A stretch of DNA of 64,000 nt from Rhodobacteraceae bacterium S2214. Lineage in GTDB: Bacteria; Pseudomonadota; Alphaproteobacteria; Rhodobacterales; Rhodobacteraceae. Of this stretch, positions 41,520-51,124 are shown piece after piece (positions within the stretch are counted from its first letter, which is position 1; each line of letters begins with the position of its first letter). Where the stretch lies: assembly GCA_025141675.1 (NCBI GenBank), contig CP081161.1, positions 3,077,501 through 3,141,500 of the forward strand. Direction: 5' to 3'. The notes under the pieces were generated by a model that saw only the letters and a list, made by a program, of their open reading frames with translations, ran no database searches and was not told where the DNA came from. The position numbers and the translations under genes were made by a program.

Positions 41520-44330
41520 CTAGTGCGCCTCGGCCCAGTTCGCACCTTTGCCAGCGTCCACGGCGAGTTTCACATCAAGCTTGACCGCAGGGTCGCTTGC
41601 GTTTTCCATCACATCGCGGGCCACACCGATCAGGTCATCAGCGGCGTTTTCATCGACCTCAAAGATCAATTCATCGTGGACCTGCAACAGCATTTTCGCG
41701 GGCATGTCCTTGATCGCTTCGGGCATGCGCACCATCGCACGGCGGATCACATCAGCCGCTGTCCCTTGGATCGGTGCGTTGATCGCGCCCCGTTTGGCAA
41801 AGCCCGCGCCCGGACCTTTTGCGTTGATTTCCGGTGTATGGATTTTTCGGCCAAACAAGGTTTGCACGTATTGATGATCTTTCGCGAATTGGACGGTTTC
41901 GTCCATGTAAGCCCGGATGCCCGGGAACCGTTCGAAGTAGCGGTCGATGAACCCCTGCGCTTCGCCGCGCGGGATACGCAGGTTACGCGCAAGCCCGAAA
42001 CCTGAAATCCCGTAGATCACACCAAAGTTGATCGCTTTCGCCTGACGCCGGATGTCCGGTGTCATCTCATCCATCGGCACGTCGAACATTTCGGACGCTG
42101 TCATCGCGTGGATGTCTTGCCCGTCTTTGAACGCTTGTTTCAACGCATCGATGCCCGCGATATGCGCCAAGATGCGCAGTTCGATCTGGGAATAATCGAG
42201 CGCCACCAGTACCTTGCCTTCATCCGCGACGAAAGCCTCGCGAATCCTCCGCCCTTCTTCAGACCGGATAGGAATGTTCTGAAGGTTCGGATCAGTGGAC
42301 GCCAGACGACCCGTATTTGCACCGGCGATAGAGTAGGACGTATGAACCCGGCCCGTGTCCGCATTGATATGATCCTGCAACGCGTCGGTGTAAGTCGATT
42401 TCAGTTTCGACAGCTGACGCCAATCCAAAATCAGGCGCGGCACATCATGCTCGGTCGCAAGGTCTTCGAGCACTTCCACACCCGTTGAATAAGCCCCCGT
42501 CTTGCCTTTCTTGGGCGCTTTGCCCCCAGGCATTTCCAACTTCAGCTCGTCAAACAGGACTTCGCCCAATTGTTTCGGCGAGCCGACATTGAAACTGCGA
42601 CCAGCCTTTTCTTGGATTTCGTCCTCAAGCCCAGCCATCTTCTGCGCGAAGCCATTGGACATCCGACTAAGCGTATCTTGATCCACCTTCACACCATGCC
42701 GTTCCATCTGCGCGAGCACAGGAACCAGTGGACGCTCCAACGTCTCGTACACCGTCGTCACACCAACCGTATGCAGTTTCGGCTTGAACATCTGCCACAG
42801 GCGGAGCGTCACATCCGCGTCTTCAGCTGCATAAGGCACCGCATCGGCGACAGGCACGCGGTCAAAGGTGATCGCGGATTTTCCGCTACCAAGCAAAGGC
42901 TTAATCGGGATGGGCGTGTGCCCAAGGTATTTCTCTGACAGCAAATCCATGCCGTGATTATGCATCCCGCCATGCATCGCGTAGGACATCAGCATCGTGT
43001 CGTCGATGGGGGCAACCATGATCCCGAGGTTCGCGAAAATCTTGCTGTCGTATTTCATGTTCTGACCGATTTTCACAATCGACGGGTCGGTCAACATTGG
43101 CGTCAAAGCCTTTAGGCATTCCTCGAACCCAATTTGCCCTTCGGCGAGGTCATCGTTGCCGAACAAATCGTCGGCTTGGCCGCCCTTATGTGTCAACGGA
43201 ATGTAACACGCCTGCCCTGCTTCGACGCACAGCGATATGCCTACCAACTGCGCGCGCATTTCGTTCAGAGACGTGGTTTCTGTATCAATTGCCACATAGC
43301 CGCGCGCGTAGATGCGGTCGATCCAGACCTGCAACGCGGCCAGATCGGACACACATTCGTATTTGGTCGCATCAAACGGCACGGCTTCGGGGGCTGCGGC
43401 CTCGACTGGTGCTGCGTCAGCGACGACGGGCGCTTCGACGCCCATTTTGTCAGCGATCCGTTTCAGAACGGTCCGGAATTCCATTTCCTGAAGGAACCCC
43501 ATTAGCGTATCCGCATCTGGGTCCTTGATCTCGAGCGAATCCAGATCAAACGGCAGGTCCATTTCGCAGTCCAGTTGGACAAGCCGTTTTGACAGTTCGA
43601 TCTGCGCCCGATGATCAATCAACGTCTGGCGGCGTTTGGGTTGTTTGATTTCCTCGGCACGGTCGAGCAGGCTTTCCAGATCGCCATATTCGTTGATTAG
43701 CAAGGCGGCGGTCTTAATCCCAATCCCCGGCGCCCCCGGCACGTTATCGACGCTATCGCCAGCAAGTGCTTGCACATCAACCACTCGGTTCGGACCAACA
43801 CCAAATTTCTCGTGCACGCCTTCATCGTCGATACGCTTATTCTTCATCGGGTCGAGCATTTCAACGCCGCCACCAACAAGCTGCATCAGGTCCTTATCAG
43901 AAGACACAATCGTCACACGGCCCCCCGCATCACGCGCCTGATGTGACAGGGTCGCGATGATATCGTCAGCCTCGAACCCTTCGATTTCTTCGCAGGCAAT
44001 GTTGAACGCACGCGTCGCGTCGCGTGTGAGCGGCATCTGCGGGCGCAAATCTTCGGGCATCGCATCGCGGTTCGCTTTGTACTGGTCGTACATCTCGTTC
44101 CGGAACGTATGGCTACCTTTATCGAAGATCACAGCAACATGGGTCGCGGCATCGGGGCCTGAATTGCCTTCGATATACCGCTGCAGCATGTTCACAAAGC
44201 CGGATACCGCCCCAATCGGCAACCCGTCCGATTTGCGCGTCAGCGGCGGCAGCGCGTGATAGGCGCGGAAGATGAACGCCGATCCGTCAATCAGATGCAA
44301 ATGACAGCCTTTGCCGAACTGCTGGCTCAT
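41520..44330 (-). CDS. polA: DNA polymerase I
   Basis: The 936-aa enzyme is complete. The N-terminal 5'-3' exonuclease (about residues 1-300) has DGSAFIFRAYHALP and GDSVDNVPGAPGIG. The 3'-5' exonuclease domain (about 330-530) keeps the acidic YVAIDTETTSL motif. The polymerase domain has SADPNLQNIPIRSEEGRRI-type and VALDYSQIELRILAH motifs, QAKAINFGVIYGIS and the final LQVHDELIFEVDE. It fills gaps in repair and Okazaki processing. It stands alone between repeat copy 5 and the DUF2459 gene. Confidence 0.97.
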   Translation of the reverse strand: MSQQFGKGCHLHLIDGSAFIFRAYHALPPLTRKSDGLPIGAVSGFVNMLQRYIEGNSGPDAATHVAVIFDKGSHTFRNEMYDQYKANRDAMPEDLRPQMPLTRDATRAFNIACEEIEGFEADDIIATLSHQARDAGGRVTIVSSDKDLMQLVGGGVEMLDPMKNKRIDDEGVHEKFGVGPNRVVDVQALAGDSVDNVPGAPGIGIKTAALLINEYGDLESLLDRAEEIKQPKRRQTLIDHRAQIELSKRLVQLDCEMDLPFDLDSLEIKDPDADTLMGFLQEMEFRTVLKRIADKMGVEAPVVADAAPVEAAAPEAVPFDATKYECVSDLAALQVWIDRIYARGYVAIDTETTSLNEMRAQLVGISLCVEAGQACYIPLTHKGGQADDLFGNDDLAEGQIGFEECLKALTPMLTDPSIVKIGQNMKYDSKIFANLGIMVAPIDDTMLMSYAMHGGMHNHGMDLLSEKYLGHTPIPIKPLLGSGKSAITFDRVPVADAVPYAAEDADVTLRLWQMFKPKLHTVGVTTVYETLERPLVPVLAQMERHGVKVDQDTLSRMSNGFAQKMAGLEDEIQEKAGRSFNVGSPKQLGEVLFDELKLEMPGGKAPKKGKTGAYSTGVEVLEDLATEHDVPRLILDWRQLSKLKSTYTDALQDHINADTGRVHTSYSIAGANTGRLASTDPNLQNIPIRSEEGRRIREAFVADEGKVLVALDYSQIELRILAHIAGIDALKQAFKDGQDIHAMTASEMFDVPMDEMTPDIRRQAKAINFGVIYGISGFGLARNLRIPRGEAQGFIDRYFERFPGIRAYMDETVQFAKDHQYVQTLFGRKIHTPEINAKGPGAGFAKRGAINAPIQGTAADVIRRAMVRMPEAIKDMPAKMLLQVHDELIFEVDENAADDLIGVARDVMENASDPAVKLDVKLAVDAGKGANWAEAH

Positions 44331-44400
44331 GTGAAATCTCCCGATGTGCTTTGGATCGGTTTTGCCATGTTACGGGCCGATGGGCCAGCGCGTTTGCGGC

Positions 44401-45060
44401 TTAACCGAACCACCAACGTGACAGAGTCACAGCGTAAGGTGTTGGGGTCCAGATTCCCATCTTAACGCCCGCACCGCGCAAAACCTGTCCAATCCAGACA
44501 TTGCAGGTCCGCAGGATCGAGAAATGCCCCTGTGCTTCTAGAAATACGTCCGTCGCCGTGAAACCGTCAGTCCCGATAGGGATAGGCCCGCCCAGATCAT
44601 CGTGGTTCAAGTCTTGCAAAATCTGGCCACGCAATAGCGCCATTTGTTCATGGCTCAACGAAATGGTGGGCCCCAGCCCTGACAAATCGCCATAAGCGGC
44701 ATCAAATCGCATCACTGCACTGTCACCAGTCACGGCCTGAAGCACCGGTCCAATCGCCAAATCCTGATAGGTCCCCGTCGCCGTGTAAAACGCGCGACTT
44801 CCCCACCCGACAACGATCCAGTCAGCACCCTCCACAGGCACGCCAAAGTCAGTCAGGAAACCAAATGCCTGACGCGTGTCTGGATCAGCGGGAATCAACA
44901 GATCGTAATGGATCGGGCCAGCGGCCAGCACGACAGATGTCTGCGCACCTTGCGCGACCTTGGCCGTAGGTCCGGGCACCAACGCCCCAACAACGGCGGC
45001 AAACAGATACAGCCCGATCGCAGTCAACAGCCCAGCAAAAAGCCGGGCTAACCGCTTCAC
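44401..45060 (-). CDS. DUF2459 family exported/membrane protein
   Basis: The 219-aa protein starts with GTG overlapping the upstream stop as GTGA. It has one N-terminal membrane helix or signal (about residues 6-27, [20 protein letters not shown]). The motifs [42 protein letters not shown] and [15 protein letters not shown] match the DUF2459 (TIGR02117) family. The conserved His and Cys positions recall a papain-like fold, but the function is unknown. It is coupled to the zinc-finger gene. Confidence 0.82.
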   Translation of the reverse strand: MKRLARLFAGLLTAIGLYLFAAVVGALVPGPTAKVAQGAQTSVVLAAGPIHYDLLIPADPDTRQAFGFLTDFGVPVEGADWIVVGWGSRAFYTATGTYQDLAIGPVLQAVTGDSAVMRFDAAYGDLSGLGPTISLSHEQMALLRGQILQDLNHDDLGGPIPIGTDGFTATDVFLEAQGHFSILRTCNVWIGQVLRGAGVKMGIWTPTPYAVTLSRWWFG

Positions 45061-45239
45061 TTTACAGTATCTTTGAAATCTTCGTGGATGATTTTCGCAT
45101 CGCAATACCCGCATTCGACAAAGCCGGTATCATGCGGAATGGACAACCACACACGTGGGTGACCCAACGCGCCATCGCCACCATCACATGACACGCGCCA
45201 TTCAGATACAATACGGGTCTCGGGGGCGGGTGTGGTCAT
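45057..45239 (-). CDS. CHCC zinc-finger protein (60 aa), NDUFS6-like
   Basis: A small protein with the pattern [15 protein letters not shown] and ECGYCDAKI, giving the Cys/His/Cys/Cys set of the zf-CHCC family, which is related to the mitochondrial complex I accessory subunit NDUFS6. In alphaproteobacteria it may be a zinc-binding accessory or assembly part of complex I, though the nuo genes are not here. ATG 45239 gives the usual short length; a longer frame from 45329 is rejected. It is followed by DUF2459 in the same unit. Confidence 0.82.
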   Translation of the reverse strand: MTTPAPETRIVSEWRVSCDGGDGALGHPRVWLSIPHDTGFVECGYCDAKIIHEDFKDTVK

Positions 45240-45343
45240 GTCAAAGGCCTGCTTGATTGCTGGTGGGTTGCGACTATCTGATCGTCTTGATAGCCCAGCA
45301 CTACGCCTATGGCCAGAGCCCACAAACACATTGGAAGACGGAC

Positions 45344-46273
45344 ATGACCCAGAACGCCATCGAAATTGCAGGGCTGACGAAAACCTACGCCGCGACGGGC
45401 AAAACCGAAGCCAAAGACGCGCTCAAAGGCATTGATCTGAACATTCCACGCGGGTCGGTTTTCGGGCTGCTGGGCCCGAACGGTGCAGGCAAATCGACCC
45501 TGATCAATATTCTTGCGGGACTGGTGACCAAAACCACCGGAACCGTGAAAATCTGGGGCTTTGACCAAGACACGAACCCGCGCCAGTCCCGTGCATCTAT
45601 CGGGATCATGCCGCAGGAACCGCATCTTGATGCATTCTTCACGCCGCGCGGGTCACTTGATGTGCAAGCGGGTCTTTACGGGGTGCCCAAATCGAAACGC
45701 AAAACCGATGAAATCCTTGATTTCATTGGCTTGACGGACAAAGCAGACGCCTATGCGCGGTCCCTGTCTGGCGGAATGCGGCGCAGGCTGTTGATGGGAA
45801 AAGCCCTCGTGCATACCCCCCATATTCTTGTGCTGGATGAACCAACCGCGGGCGTCGATATTGAACTACGCAACATGCTTTGGGCCAACGTGCGCAAGCT
45901 GAACGAACAAGGCACGACGATCATTCTGACCACGCATTATCTCGAAGAAGCGCAGGAAATGTGTGATGAAATCGCGATTATTAATCACGGCGACATGATT
46001 GTGCGGGACACAACAGAAAACCTGCTCGGACGGCTTGATAGCAAAACGCTCGTCGTGCGCCCTGCAACCGACGCGTCCCTACCTGCCTTACCGGACACAA
46101 TCACCGGGCAAACGCGGCCAGACGGGACGTTGGCGTTCAGCTACCACACGGCAAAGACCAGCGCCGACCAAATTCTCGACATTCTGCGCACCGCAGGTAT
46201 CCAGATCGCCGATATCAGCACAGAACAATCCGACCTCGAAGACGTGTTCCTTGCGCTGACATCAAGCCGCTAG
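45344..46273 (+). CDS. ABC transporter ATP-binding protein (ABC-2 type) without adjacent permease
   Basis: The 309-aa ATPase has Walker [10 protein letters not shown] (about residues 45-53), Q-loop [15 protein letters not shown], signature [15 protein letters not shown], Walker [13 protein letters not shown] and H-loop [12 protein letters not shown]-terminal extension of about 80 residues ends [13 protein letters not shown], as in ABC-2 (drug/antibiotic/lipid export) systems such as YadG. A membrane partner gene is expected beside it but none is present; the next gene is a convergent HIT protein. Confidence 0.92.
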   Translation: MTQNAIEIAGLTKTYAATGKTEAKDALKGIDLNIPRGSVFGLLGPNGAGKSTLINILAGLVTKTTGTVKIWGFDQDTNPRQSRASIGIMPQEPHLDAFFTPRGSLDVQAGLYGVPKSKRKTDEILDFIGLTDKADAYARSLSGGMRRRLLMGKALVHTPHILVLDEPTAGVDIELRNMLWANVRKLNEQGTTIILTTHYLEEAQEMCDEIAIINHGDMIVRDTTENLLGRLDSKTLVVRPATDASLPALPDTITGQTRPDGTLAFSYHTAKTSADQILDILRTAGIQIADISTEQSDLEDVFLALTSSR

Positions 46274-46372
46274 GCTCCGTTGTCAGGTCCAGAAGCAGCC
46301 TATCACCGCGCACAAACGCAAAAGTGACACGTCACCGTGCCCCCTGCTGAAATCAGAAATGTGCGGAAGCAC

Positions 46373-46735
46373 TCATTTTGGCAACATCCGCCCCAAGGGC
46401 TTGCCGCCGATGATGTGCATATGGAAATGCGGCACCTCTTGCACGCCGTCATCACGCGAATTCGCAATCGCACGGAAACCGGCATCGACACCGGTGATTT
46501 GGCAAACTTCGGACACGGCAGCCATGAACCCGACCTGTTCTTCCACAGACGCATCGCGGGCAAAATGATCAAGGCTCATATACGGCCCTTTAGGGATCAC
46601 GAGCACATGCACAGGCGCCTGCGGATATAGATCGTTGAACGCCAGCGCATGATCGTTCTCATAGACGGTGTTGTTCGGGATTTCGCCACGCAAAATCTTC
46701 GCAAAGATGTTCTGGTCGTCATAGTTAAAGTCCAT
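46373..46735 (-). CDS. HIT family (HINT-type) nucleotide-binding protein
   Basis: The 120-aa protein has FAKILRGEIPNNTVYENDHA and the histidine triad VPHFHMHIIGG (HxHxHxx) near the C-terminus, as in HINT purine-nucleoside phosphoramidate hydrolases. It lies 9 bases after the stop-side start of the GT14 gene on the same strand and may be co-transcribed with it, though a functional link is not obvious. Confidence 0.94.
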   Translation of the reverse strand: MDFNYDDQNIFAKILRGEIPNNTVYENDHALAFNDLYPQAPVHVLVIPKGPYMSLDHFARDASVEEQVGFMAAVSEVCQITGVDAGFRAIANSRDDGVQEVPHFHMHIIGGKPLGRMLPK

Positions 46736-46744
46736 CGGACACCT

Positions 46745-48322
46745 CTAATCTACAAATAAGTAAGGGGTTTCAGCCAAGGCCCGCGCCGTTTCGGCATCCA
46801 CATTCAAGAACCGCGAAAGCACGTCGGTCTGTTTTGCAAGATCAGCCGTTTCGCGCAAGCGGTCGAAATGCGCAAAGTCTGCATCGCGCAGCCTTTCGCT
46901 TTCGAAATTCACATCGTTGCGGATCGTGGGGATCAGACGGGCAATCGTATCGGCAGGGCTATGTTCTGTCGCCAATCGCACCCGTTTGGCGTGGCCTTCC
47001 AGATAGGCATCGCTAAATTCGCAGTTGATCTCTAGCAGGCGCACCTTGGCTTTATCGCTGACGAAATCCTCGATCAGGTCAAAGTTTCCAGGATCAAGAC
47101 AGATGACCATCCGGTTCTTCCCGTGATGATCAAACAACATCCGGATCAAGGCACGCCTGTGACGCGCCCGTTTTTCGACCGAATTCTCCAGCCCGCCTAG
47201 ATCAGGCATGTCGCTGCCATCTTCGTTGAACAGAAACTCCATCGCAGGAATCTCGGTCTTTTCCTTGATCGCAGCCACCAAGCGTTTGGCGACATGCCAC
47301 TTTTTACAAGCGATGATCATCAACTCATGATCACGCCCCAGCGTCGCCTCGCGTTCCCAGAACCGCATACCAAAACGACGCCCAACGCGGCCACGCCCCG
47401 TTAGAAATCCGTAAAGGTTGCGCCCTTCGTCAGAGATATCGAAATCCGTTCGGCCCGACACGAACAATTCGCCTAACCGTTCTTTCAGTTCATAGGCCTC
47501 TGGGCTGATCTTACGCGCGAAAAGCGCGTCCTGCCCCAACAAAAGATCGTAATGGTCGTTATAAAACGTCACCGGCATCCCGTAATCGGTAAACATCAAG
47601 AACGTCAGTGTGCGCGACTTGATCTGCGTCCCGGGCACCAGATGACGCACAAGCGTCTGGAAAAACGTCTCGTCCGGAATCCAAGTCGTCTTGAAAAACC
47701 GCATCACATCGCGCCGTTTGGCCACAAAATCGAGCAACGCTTCGATTGTCCGCCTACGCAGACACCACCACTGGCTGCCGATCATCATCTGAATATCCGC
47801 AGGGACATCGCGGGTGATGTTAAAACGGCGTTGCAGATTAAAGCTGGTATAGAACAGCCATTTCTGGGTCCGTTCGTTGAACCAATGGCGATAGATCAGG
47901 CGTTCTTCGCGGAAACCCGTCTTGATCCAGTCGCTTTCAAAGTAGTCAAAGCTTTCGACGTAATCGACATCGTCGTGATCCAGAAAATCGTGCAGATGGT
48001 CCGCCGATTTCACTGGCATGCAATCGCCCGAGACCATGTAAAAATGGGACGCATGCGGGAATGCATCAACGGCGGCTTCAACCGCGTTCAACGTCGCCTG
48101 CACCAGCGACCATTCACCCCAGCCACATTTGATGCGTTTTTTGGCAAAGGTCACCGACGGATTTGATGCAAATGCGTCCCGCATCTTGTCATATGCGGCC
48201 TGTGGAGCACGCGCATCAAAGTGGATGGCAAGGCAATCACCCGCCGCAGTCAACTGCGTCGCTTGCCGAATTATGGCATCCGGGTCTTTGTGACATAACA
48301 ATATGAACGCAATTTTTGCCAT
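46745..48322 (-). CDS. GT14 (core-2/I-branching type) glycosyltransferase with C-terminal extension
   Basis: The 525-aa protein has an N-terminal branching-enzyme domain (about residues 1-290: FILLCHKDPDAIIRQA, FYMVSGDCMPVKS, MIGSQWWCLRRRTIE, TWIPDETFFQTLVRH), typical of GT14 xylosyl/GlcNAc transferases. The remaining 230 residues (for example EFLFNEDGSDMPDLGG, LEINCEFSDAYLEGH) form a second domain seen in Roseobacter proteins, which I take to be DUF5927. It probably builds an exported surface glycan. No signal peptide is visible. It is divergent from a sulfotransferase. Confidence 0.85.
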   Translation of the reverse strand: MAKIAFILLCHKDPDAIIRQATQLTAAGDCLAIHFDARAPQAAYDKMRDAFASNPSVTFAKKRIKCGWGEWSLVQATLNAVEAAVDAFPHASHFYMVSGDCMPVKSADHLHDFLDHDDVDYVESFDYFESDWIKTGFREERLIYRHWFNERTQKWLFYTSFNLQRRFNITRDVPADIQMMIGSQWWCLRRRTIEALLDFVAKRRDVMRFFKTTWIPDETFFQTLVRHLVPGTQIKSRTLTFLMFTDYGMPVTFYNDHYDLLLGQDALFARKISPEAYELKERLGELFVSGRTDFDISDEGRNLYGFLTGRGRVGRRFGMRFWEREATLGRDHELMIIACKKWHVAKRLVAAIKEKTEIPAMEFLFNEDGSDMPDLGGLENSVEKRARHRRALIRMLFDHHGKNRMVICLDPGNFDLIEDFVSDKAKVRLLEINCEFSDAYLEGHAKRVRLATEHSPADTIARLIPTIRNDVNFESERLRDADFAHFDRLRETADLAKQTDVLSRFLNVDAETARALAETPYLFVD

Positions 48323-48475
48323 TTGGTGATCTTATATCGCCACAGTAAAGTGTTTGTTGCCAAGACATACATGCAATGGACATTGAAATTACAGACCTTC
48401 TTTGCTTTTTAGCATGCACAGATTAAGCAGTTGACGAAGTCGCGGCATTTTCGCCGCATTGTGGAGTGATACTTT

Positions 48476-49294
48476 ATGGGATTTCCTGGCGTCTGGATGA
48501 CCGAAAGCGAAAGCGTTGTGTATCGGGTTGTGCCCAAATGCGCCTGTTCGACTATTGGCCAGATCATGTATTACTCCGACCAAGGCAAATTCTTTGACGG
48601 CGATATCCATGATGCCAAAGACGGCATGCACAAATGGGCGCTAGATCACAGCCATCAGCCGATTACCGACAACGTGCAAGCGCACAAAAGCTACGCCTTC
48701 ACGTGCGTGCGCAATCCTTACACCCGCATCCTGTCGTCCTTCTTTGATAAAATCTGCGGTATCCAGCGGAACGGTAAATACTACCGTGGCAACCTTGTCC
48801 CCCTTCTGGTGCAGAAATACGGGATCGAAGTCGGCAGCCCCGACGATGGTTTCCAGTTCGACCAAATCCAGTCGTTCCGCCGTTTTCTTTTGTTTGCGCG
48901 CGACACCATCCGTTGGCGTCGCCCGATGGAACCTGACATTCACTGGTCGGCAATGTCCGGTCACGTGTCTACCTTCATCGTGAATGGCGGCCGCTACGAC
49001 AAAATCATCTGGACCGAAAAGTTCAACGACGGCATGCAAGAAGTCCTGGATCACATCGACACCCCGACCCCTGTCGACATCAACGCGATCCCGCGCTTCA
49101 ACGAAAGCGAAGGACACGGACCGAAACGCGCGCATCCCGTCGAAGATTACTTCGACGACCTCTCGATGCATTTGGTCTATGAAATCTACAAAAAAGACTT
49201 CGAACTCTTCAAATACGATTTCCACGATCCGTCCAACAAAATGCCGATCGGCGAAATCGACCTGCACGAAGTACACGCCAAACTCGGCGATTAA
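48476..49294 (+). CDS. Sulfotransferase family 2 protein
   Basis: The 272-aa protein shows the PAPS-binding loop VPKCACSTIGQI (5'-phosphosulfate, about residues 19-30) and the 3'-phosphate loop CVRNPYTRILSSFFDKI (about 77-93). This pattern is found in carbohydrate sulfotransferases (HNK-1/chondroitin type). It probably sulfates a surface glycan, perhaps one made by the adjacent GT14 enzyme. GGAG lies ten bases before the ATG. The C-terminus is acidic and lacks a membrane anchor. Confidence 0.85.
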   Translation: MGFPGVWMTESESVVYRVVPKCACSTIGQIMYYSDQGKFFDGDIHDAKDGMHKWALDHSHQPITDNVQAHKSYAFTCVRNPYTRILSSFFDKICGIQRNGKYYRGNLVPLLVQKYGIEVGSPDDGFQFDQIQSFRRFLLFARDTIRWRRPMEPDIHWSAMSGHVSTFIVNGGRYDKIIWTEKFNDGMQEVLDHIDTPTPVDINAIPRFNESEGHGPKRAHPVEDYFDDLSMHLVYEIYKKDFELFKYDFHDPSNKMPIGEIDLHEVHAKLGD

Positions 49295-49347
49295 GCCCCG
49301 CGACGCTCCGTCTATACACACCGGCTGAATTTCGCACGACGTCCGCG

Positions 49348-49384
49348 CTTCTTTGACGTTCTCTATATCCCCGCCGGAGGCTCC
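49348..49384 (+). repeat. Interspersed intergenic repeat, copy 7 (degraded)
   Basis: CTTCTTTGACGTTCTCTATA then TCCCCGCCGGAGGCTCC. It aligns with the reverse of copy 3 over the whole length with several substitutions in the TGGTC/TTAAAT part. The GCCGGAGGCTCC half is exact. Confidence 0.65.
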
Positions 49385-49452
49385 TATGCCTTCCGCGCGC
49401 GCTGGACTGTGTGTTCACGTGGCCTAAGTTGGCAAAGACAAAGGGGTAATTC

Positions 49453-50163
49453 ATGAACACAGTTCTTATTCTCGGCAGCGGGCCAAACGTTGTGAAAGCC
49501 CGCGACTGGCCCAAGCAGCATTTCGACCTGATCCTTACGATCAATAATGCATGGGCGGTCCGGCCCGATTGGGATCTACTGATCCATCCCGACGATTTTC
49601 CGCCCGAACGACGCCCAGTGGACATGCATGACGGCCAGCGCATCGTGACCTCCACCGATTACGTTCCGGTCCAAAACACCTTTGGTGGTTTTGTCTATGC
49701 AGGTGGGACGATGGCGTTTACCGCGGCCTATTGGGCACTCGGGGCCCTGAAGCCGTCTGTCATCACAATGATGGGCTGCGACATGACGTATGATGCGACC
49801 AAAACGCATTTCTACGGAACCGGTACTGCCGATCCTTTGCGTGCCGACATCAGCCTCCGCAGTCTCGAAGCGAAATCGGCCCGCCTACAGGTCCTCGCCG
49901 CGCAATCGGGCTGCGCGATGGTGAACCTGTCATCTGATCCTAGCCGTCTGACGTTTCCACGTACGACCCCTGAATTAGCCGCCGCAAGCCTGCCGGTGCC
50001 ACACAGTCCAACAGCCGCAGCGGCGGCCCTCGCAGAGGAAGACCGCCTTGGCTATGTCGTGCCATCCGGCAAGTATTGGAAAGAAGAAAGCCGCTTTGAT
50101 ACCGCAGCCATCGACGCACTTGATCAGATGTGGCTCAAAGCAGCCCGGCTTGTTTCAGCATAG
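49453..50163 (+). CDS. Rossmann-type protein, DUF115/MptE-like, unknown role
   Basis: The 236-aa protein starts LILGSGPNVVKARDW, followed by DLILTINNAWAVRPDW, LLIHPDDFPPE, GGFVYAGGTMAFTAAYWALG and ITMMGCDMTYD. The GSGP loop and GCDMTY motif resemble DUF115/MptE-like domains, which occur in flagellin or surface-glycan glycosyltransfer proteins. Placement after a sulfotransferase and a GT14 gene supports a glycan role, but this is inference. Its last 29 bases overlap the convergent PfkB-family kinase gene. Confidence 0.65.
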   Translation: MNTVLILGSGPNVVKARDWPKQHFDLILTINNAWAVRPDWDLLIHPDDFPPERRPVDMHDGQRIVTSTDYVPVQNTFGGFVYAGGTMAFTAAYWALGALKPSVITMMGCDMTYDATKTHFYGTGTADPLRADISLRSLEAKSARLQVLAAQSGCAMVNLSSDPSRLTFPRTTPELAAASLPVPHSPTAAAAALAEEDRLGYVVPSGKYWKEESRFDTAAIDALDQMWLKAARLVSA

Positions 50164-51124
50164 CACCGATGTTCGCTTTCGGGCGTGGCCCCACGTGACC
50201 AATCACTTCGCTTGCTGCGAGAACGCCCATCGCGCCACAGATATCCAACGGACGTCCTGACGCCAAACCAAACAGGAAACCAGCAGCGAATTGATCGCCC
50301 GCGCCCGTCGCATCAACCGGCGTGACGGGGGTGACGGGAATCTCGAAACACTTAGCACCTTCGCGCACGACAACCGGATCACCGGACCGCGTACAGACAA
50401 CGATGTCACACACGGCGGCCGCTTGATCGAGCGCGGCATCAAGGTCTTCAGTCTCATAAAGCGTCAGCCATTCCGCGTCGTTCCCAATCGCAAAATCCAT
50501 GCTTTCAGTGATCAGACGTTTAAAGTCTTCGCGATGACGATCCGCGCAAAATGGATCAGACAAGGTAATACCGGTACGCCCGCCCGCAGCTTTCATCTGT
50601 GCTGCCGCTTCGGCGAAAGCTGTTTTACCTTCGTCTTTGTCGAACAGGTATCCCTCAAGGAAAAGGATTTTACCGCCGTCGAACACAGCTGCATCCACGT
50701 CTGCGCTACCGATATCTGCGCCCGCGCCCAGATAGGTATTCATCGACCGTTCCCCATCCGGAGAGACAAAAATCATCGACCGCGACGTTGGTGCATCTGC
50801 ACCCGCGACCGGATCGTTCGGAAACGCCGTACCTGCATCAGCCATACCTTTGGCATAGAACTGGCCAAGCGCGTCGTCTTTCACTTTACCGATAAATGCG
50901 GTCGACAGGCCCAACGCCCCGATTCCCGCAATCGTGTTCGCGACCGACCCGCCCGGCGTTTGCGTGCGTTCTGACATCGCGGCATACAGCACCTCTGCAC
51001 GATCCTTTTCGATCAGCTGCATAATGCCTTTCTCGATGCCCATGTGATCCAGAAAGGTATCCTCAGCCGGAGCAATGACGTCAACAATCGCATTGCCAAT
51101 CCCGATCACATCGTAAGAACTCAT
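50135..51124 (-). CDS. PfkB-family kinase, probably adenosine kinase
   Basis: The 329-aa kinase has GIGNAIVDVIAPAED, PGGSVANTIAGIGAL, FIGKVKDDALGQFY and the catalytic signature DATGAGDQFAAGFLFGL. Family members with this N-terminus in alphaproteobacteria are usually called adenosine kinase, forming AMP from adenosine; ribokinase-like activity on another sugar is possible. Its ATG overlaps the nth stop as ATGA. The 3' end overlaps the neighbouring gene on the other strand by 29 bases. Confidence 0.88.
   Translation of the reverse strand: MSSYDVIGIGNAIVDVIAPAEDTFLDHMGIEKGIMQLIEKDRAEVLYAAMSERTQTPGGSVANTIAGIGALGLSTAFIGKVKDDALGQFYAKGMADAGTAFPNDPVAGADAPTSRSMIFVSPDGERSMNTYLGAGADIGSADVDAAVFDGGKILFLEGYLFDKDEGKTAFAEAAAQMKAAGGRTGITLSDPFCADRHREDFKRLITESMDFAIGNDAEWLTLYETEDLDAALDQAAAVCDIVVCTRSGDPVVVREGAKCFEIPVTPVTPVDATGAGDQFAAGFLFGLASGRPLDICGAMGVLAASEVIGHVGPRPKANIGAMLKQAGLL

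Noticed and set aside
46324..46335. GTGACACGTCAC inverted repeat after the ABC gene
   Set aside because: Five-base arms in a convergent 3' gap are short enough to be chance and lie far from any start codon.
48442..48457. GCGGC/GCCGC hairpin before the sulfotransferase start
   Set aside because: Five-base GC arms are common at this base composition and no further signal supports a regulatory role.
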